NCBI RefSeq assembly: GCF_051379705.1
Contig: NZ_CP179868.1
Span: 2,852,001 to 2,916,000, forward strand
Direction: 5' to 3'
From: Ekhidna sp051379705
GTDB taxonomy: Bacteria > Bacteroidota > Bacteroidia > Cytophagales > Cyclobacteriaceae
DNA: 64,000 bases
The position numbers and the translations under genes are program-made. This document shows, one piece after another, positions 61,649 through 64,000 of this stretch. The notes below the pieces were generated by a model. It was given only the letters and a program-made list of their open reading frames with translations. It was not told the DNA's origin and did no database searches. Positions within the stretch are counted from its first letter, which is position 1. Each line of letters begins with the position of its first letter.

Positions 61649-63166
61649 ATGTCAAAAGTCATAATATTCAATCCTCGCAGTGCCAATGGAAAGCATAGAA
61701 TACCAAATTCTATCTTACAAGTGGGAGCGTCTATCCATGGAAAATATGAGTATGTGTTTGTTGATGGCAATCTTGAGGCTGACCCATGGGAAAAGATAAA
61801 TGCTTATTTGAGCACCAACGAGTTTTCGTACTTTGGTTTGACCGTGATGCCCGGGCCACAGCTAAAGCAGGCCATTCCGTATAGTAAGCAGGCCAAAGAG
61901 CTCTACCCTAATCTTAAAGTTATTTGGGGAGGATATTTTGCCTCCAATCAATACAAAGTGACTTTAGAGTCCGGTTATGTAGACTTCATTGTTAATGGAC
62001 CTGGCGACAATACATTTCCGGAGCTAATATCTGCTTTAGAAGCCGGTGAGACTGAAAAGATGCCTGAGATAAAAAACTTGATCTATTTTGACAAAGAGAG
62101 AAAAATAAAGAAAACTCCAGTAGAAGCTTTGTTGGATCAAGATCAACTCCCTGATCTGCCATACACTCATTTAGACAGTTTCTATCCAATAGAAAAATAC
62201 CTTTCTAAAACCTTTTTGGGCAAAAGGACCCTTGCCTATCACTCAAGCATGGGCTGTCCTTTTACATGTTCGTTTTGTGCAGTAGTTCCTATCTACAATG
62301 CCAAATGGAAAGGAAAGTCAGCTGAAAAAATTTATCAAGACATCAAGTACTTTAAAGAGAAGTATGATTTAGATGCCATAGAGTTTCATGATAATAACTT
62401 TTTCACCTCGAAAAAAAGAGTCTTGGAGTTCTCAGAATTGGTAAAAGATGACAACATCGAGTGGTGGGGCGAAGGTAGGATTGACACGATCAATCTTTAC
62501 AATGACGAGGAGCTGACCAAGATGCATGAAGCTGGATGTAAGATGATTTTTCTTGGTGCCGAAACAGGAAATGATGAAGTGCTAAAGCAAATGAATAAAG
62601 GAGGAACACAGTCAGGTCAAATGATCAAAGATTTTGCTCTCAGACTAAAGAACATTGGGATAATTCCAGAATTTTCATTTGTCTTGGGCATGCCTGGGGA
62701 TACAGAAAAGCAAGTTTATGATCAGATACTTTGGGACATCAACTTCATTAAGGAAATCAAAGAAATTAATCCAGATGCTGAAATAATAATCTACATCTAC
62801 AGTCCTGTTCCAACGGAAGGGTCTGATTTGTATCAGCAAATAATTGATGCAGGATTCAGCTTCCCGACGGTCTTAGAAGATTGGATTTCACCGACGTGGG
62901 AAAATTTTGATTTGAGAAAAAATCCACTAACACCGTGGCTCACACCAAAGATGATAGATACGATCCGAAATTTCGAAGTAGTGCTTAATGGTCTTTATCC
63001 TACTGCATCGGATTTTAGGATAAAAGGATTGGTGAAATATGTCTTGAAGTCTCTGGCATCATGGAGGTATAAAAGTGGTGTATATGGTATGCCATATGAG
63101 ATTAAGGCAATTCATAAATTATGGAAGTATAGACAACCTGAAAAAGAAGGCTTCTATTCTGAATAA
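61649..63166 (+). CDS. B12-type radical SAM enzyme, third copy
   Basis: A 505-residue B12-binding radical SAM enzyme. The B12-binding fold ends with VIWGGYFAS and VNGPGDNTFPEL; the radical SAM cysteines are C203, C207, C210 (MGCPFTCSFC). The extended C-terminal region (from about residue 380) is basic with LKSLASWRYKSGVYGMPYEI, which is also seen at the end of a partial gene at the window end. An in-frame TTG at 61646 precedes the chosen ATG. It overlaps the next methyltransferase by one base (TAATG). Confidence 0.89.
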   Translation: MSKVIIFNPRSANGKHRIPNSILQVGASIHGKYEYVFVDGNLEADPWEKINAYLSTNEFSYFGLTVMPGPQLKQAIPYSKQAKELYPNLKVIWGGYFASNQYKVTLESGYVDFIVNGPGDNTFPELISALEAGETEKMPEIKNLIYFDKERKIKKTPVEALLDQDQLPDLPYTHLDSFYPIEKYLSKTFLGKRTLAYHSSMGCPFTCSFCAVVPIYNAKWKGKSAEKIYQDIKYFKEKYDLDAIEFHDNNFFTSKKRVLEFSELVKDDNIEWWGEGRIDTINLYNDEELTKMHEAGCKMIFLGAETGNDEVLKQMNKGGTQSGQMIKDFALRLKNIGIIPEFSFVLGMPGDTEKQVYDQILWDINFIKEIKEINPDAEIIIYIYSPVPTEGSDLYQQIIDAGFSFPTVLEDWISPTWENFDLRKNPLTPWLTPKMIDTIRNFEVVLNGLYPTASDFRIKGLVKYVLKSLASWRYKSGVYGMPYEIKAIHKLWKYRQPEKEGFYSE

Positions 63167-63825
63167 TGGGTTTTCAAACATTTATACAACGTGTCCTTAG
63201 GACATTATATAATCGATACAAACTAAAACCAAGATCATATTCCTACAAAGGGTTAAAAATAAAGGTCTTGCCGGAAGTCTTTCATCCGGGTTTCTTTTTC
63301 AGCACTAAGTATCTGTTGGAGTTTTTGTTAGAGAATAGATCGATTCCAAAAAAGAAGATTTTGGAATTAGGTGCCGGCTCAGGCTTAATCTCAACCTACC
63401 TGGCAAAAGAAGGAGGCGAAGTTTATGCTTCGGATATAAATTCACTAGCTGTTGAAAATGTCAAGTTAAACGCTCAGATGAATGGTCAACAGGTTACTGT
63501 TTATTGCTCCGATTTGTTTGACGATATACCGCAGACCGTCTTTGATTATATCCTCATCAATCCTCCATACTATCCTAAAAAGCCGACTAACAACGAAGAA
63601 AAAGCTTGGTACTGTGGCGAAGATTTTGAGTATTTTCAAAAGCTATTTGCTCAGCTATCGAGATTTGTAAACAAGGATTCTGAGGTGTTTATGGTGCTAA
63701 GCGAAGATTGCGATTTGCAAAAAATTGAGGGATTGGCCAATCAAGATAACTGGAGCCTATCGATTGAAGATAATCGTGTCTTTATAGGTGAGCAATCAAC
63801 CATATACCATATTTCACTAGGATAG
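63166..63825 (+). CDS. Methyltransferase with NPPY motif (PrmC/RsmC-like)
   Basis: A 219-residue SAM methyltransferase. Motif I is ILELGAGSGLISTYLA (residues 65-80), with YASDINSLAVENVKLN and the amino-methyltransferase motif NPPYYPKKP, typical of enzymes acting on nitrogen in proteins, nucleic acids or sugars. The N-terminal 50 residues are basic (LKPRSYSYKGLKIKVLPEVF). Its start overlaps the radical SAM stop, so it is translated with it. The end overlaps by 9 bases the probable minus-strand radical SAM gene at the window end. Confidence 0.84.
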   Translation: MGFQTFIQRVLRTLYNRYKLKPRSYSYKGLKIKVLPEVFHPGFFFSTKYLLEFLLENRSIPKKKILELGAGSGLISTYLAKEGGEVYASDINSLAVENVKLNAQMNGQQVTVYCSDLFDDIPQTVFDYILINPPYYPKKPTNNEEKAWYCGEDFEYFQKLFAQLSRFVNKDSEVFMVLSEDCDLQKIEGLANQDNWSLSIEDNRVFIGEQSTIYHISLG

Positions 63826-64000
63826 TTTTTGGGCTGGCTTGATCAGTTCAATAATTTTTCGATCTATTGGCAGTTTAAAATTGTATTTAGATAACCTCCA
63901 GCTTGCTAGTTTCGCTAATGGAAACGCCCACTTATGAGACACTTTGGCCAGACTGTTGTAAAACTTGAAATGCTCTACAAACTGGTATTTCTCTGGACTG
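63817..64000 (-). CDS. C-terminal end of a probable fourth radical SAM enzyme (partial)
   Basis: An open frame on the minus strand, 61 codons including the stop (63817-63819), continues beyond the window. The visible 60 residues (ending KLPIDRKIIELIKPAQKLS) resemble the C-terminal tail of the third radical SAM enzyme: both contain LASWR followed by a basic segment and a [PK]...[IE] helix. There is no start in view. It is convergent with the methyltransferase at 63166-63825 and overlaps it by 9 bases. Assignment is inference from the shared tail. Confidence 0.55.
   Translation of the reverse strand, partial: SPEKYQFVEHFKFYNSLAKVSHKWAFPLAKLASWRLSKYNFKLPIDRKIIELIKPAQKLS

Overview
The window looks like chromosomal DNA from a free-living, probably marine, member of the Bacteroidota (Cytophagales-like). 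The evidence is type IX secretion (T9SS) sorting domains of both kinds (the YPNPT-type at 7923-11954 and 13178-14359, the gliding-associated type B at 45397-47961), a DUF5686 outer-membrane protein, OmpA/PD40 and CHAT/TPR envelope proteins, promoters with the Bacteroidota -33 TTG / -7 TAnnTTTG pattern, an almost complete lack of Shine-Dalgarno sequences, and several TTG starts. I see no insertion sequence, prophage, integrase or CRISPR array. Genus-level placement is inference.

Region 1 (1-7.9 kb) is mostly housekeeping: a membrane-anchored aminopeptidase, a SiaB-like GHKL kinase, recA, a tandem pair of MacB/FtsX-type permeases without an ATPase, and the queA-ispD pair. Region 2 (7.9-16.8 kb) is a secreted-protein region on the minus strand with two translationally coupled pairs: S74-chaperone protein + small T9SS protein, and a TIGR03032 protein + a 1343-residue FG-GAP/LRR/T9SS protein. 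Both T9SS proteins carry the same C-terminal module with a strikingly basic, cysteine-containing stretch. A LuxR-type regulator is divergent from them. Region 3 (16.8-27.6 kb) holds DUF2795 and DUF349 proteins, ettA, a secreted amidohydrolase, a DUF2807 protein, a CAP/PR-1-like protein, the ergothioneine pair egtB-egtD, tRNA-Leu(GAG), a YqhA-like protein, an RDD protein and an SRPBCC+GyrI-like protein.

Region 4 (27.7-35.2 kb) is a three-gene exported operon: OmpA/PD40 protein, an unrecognised 687-residue protein, and a TPR-CHAT protein with an intact His/Cys dyad. Region 5 (35.3-49.4 kb) has tRNA-Leu(CAA), an AI-2E family transporter, a degenerate GIY-YIG-like protein, a receiver plus two paralogous PAS histidine kinases, tRNA-Lys(TTT), a TPR-SH3 protein, an SDR, the DUF5686 protein, the T9SS type B protein and rlmD.

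Region 6 (49.5-64 kb, running off the end) is the most unusual part: a nucleotidyltransferase-fold protein, three complete B12-type radical SAM enzymes (plus the tail of a probable fourth on the minus strand at the window end), four class I methyltransferases, a GT-C and a GT-B glycosyltransferase, an SGNH hydrolase, a Wzx-like flippase and a sulfotransferase. The overlapping starts and stops show it is built as operons. My interpretation is a locus that builds and exports a chemically elaborated (C-methylated, possibly sulfated) glycan or glycolipid; the product cannot be read from sequence alone. No gap between genes in the window exceeds 300 bases once RNA genes are counted.
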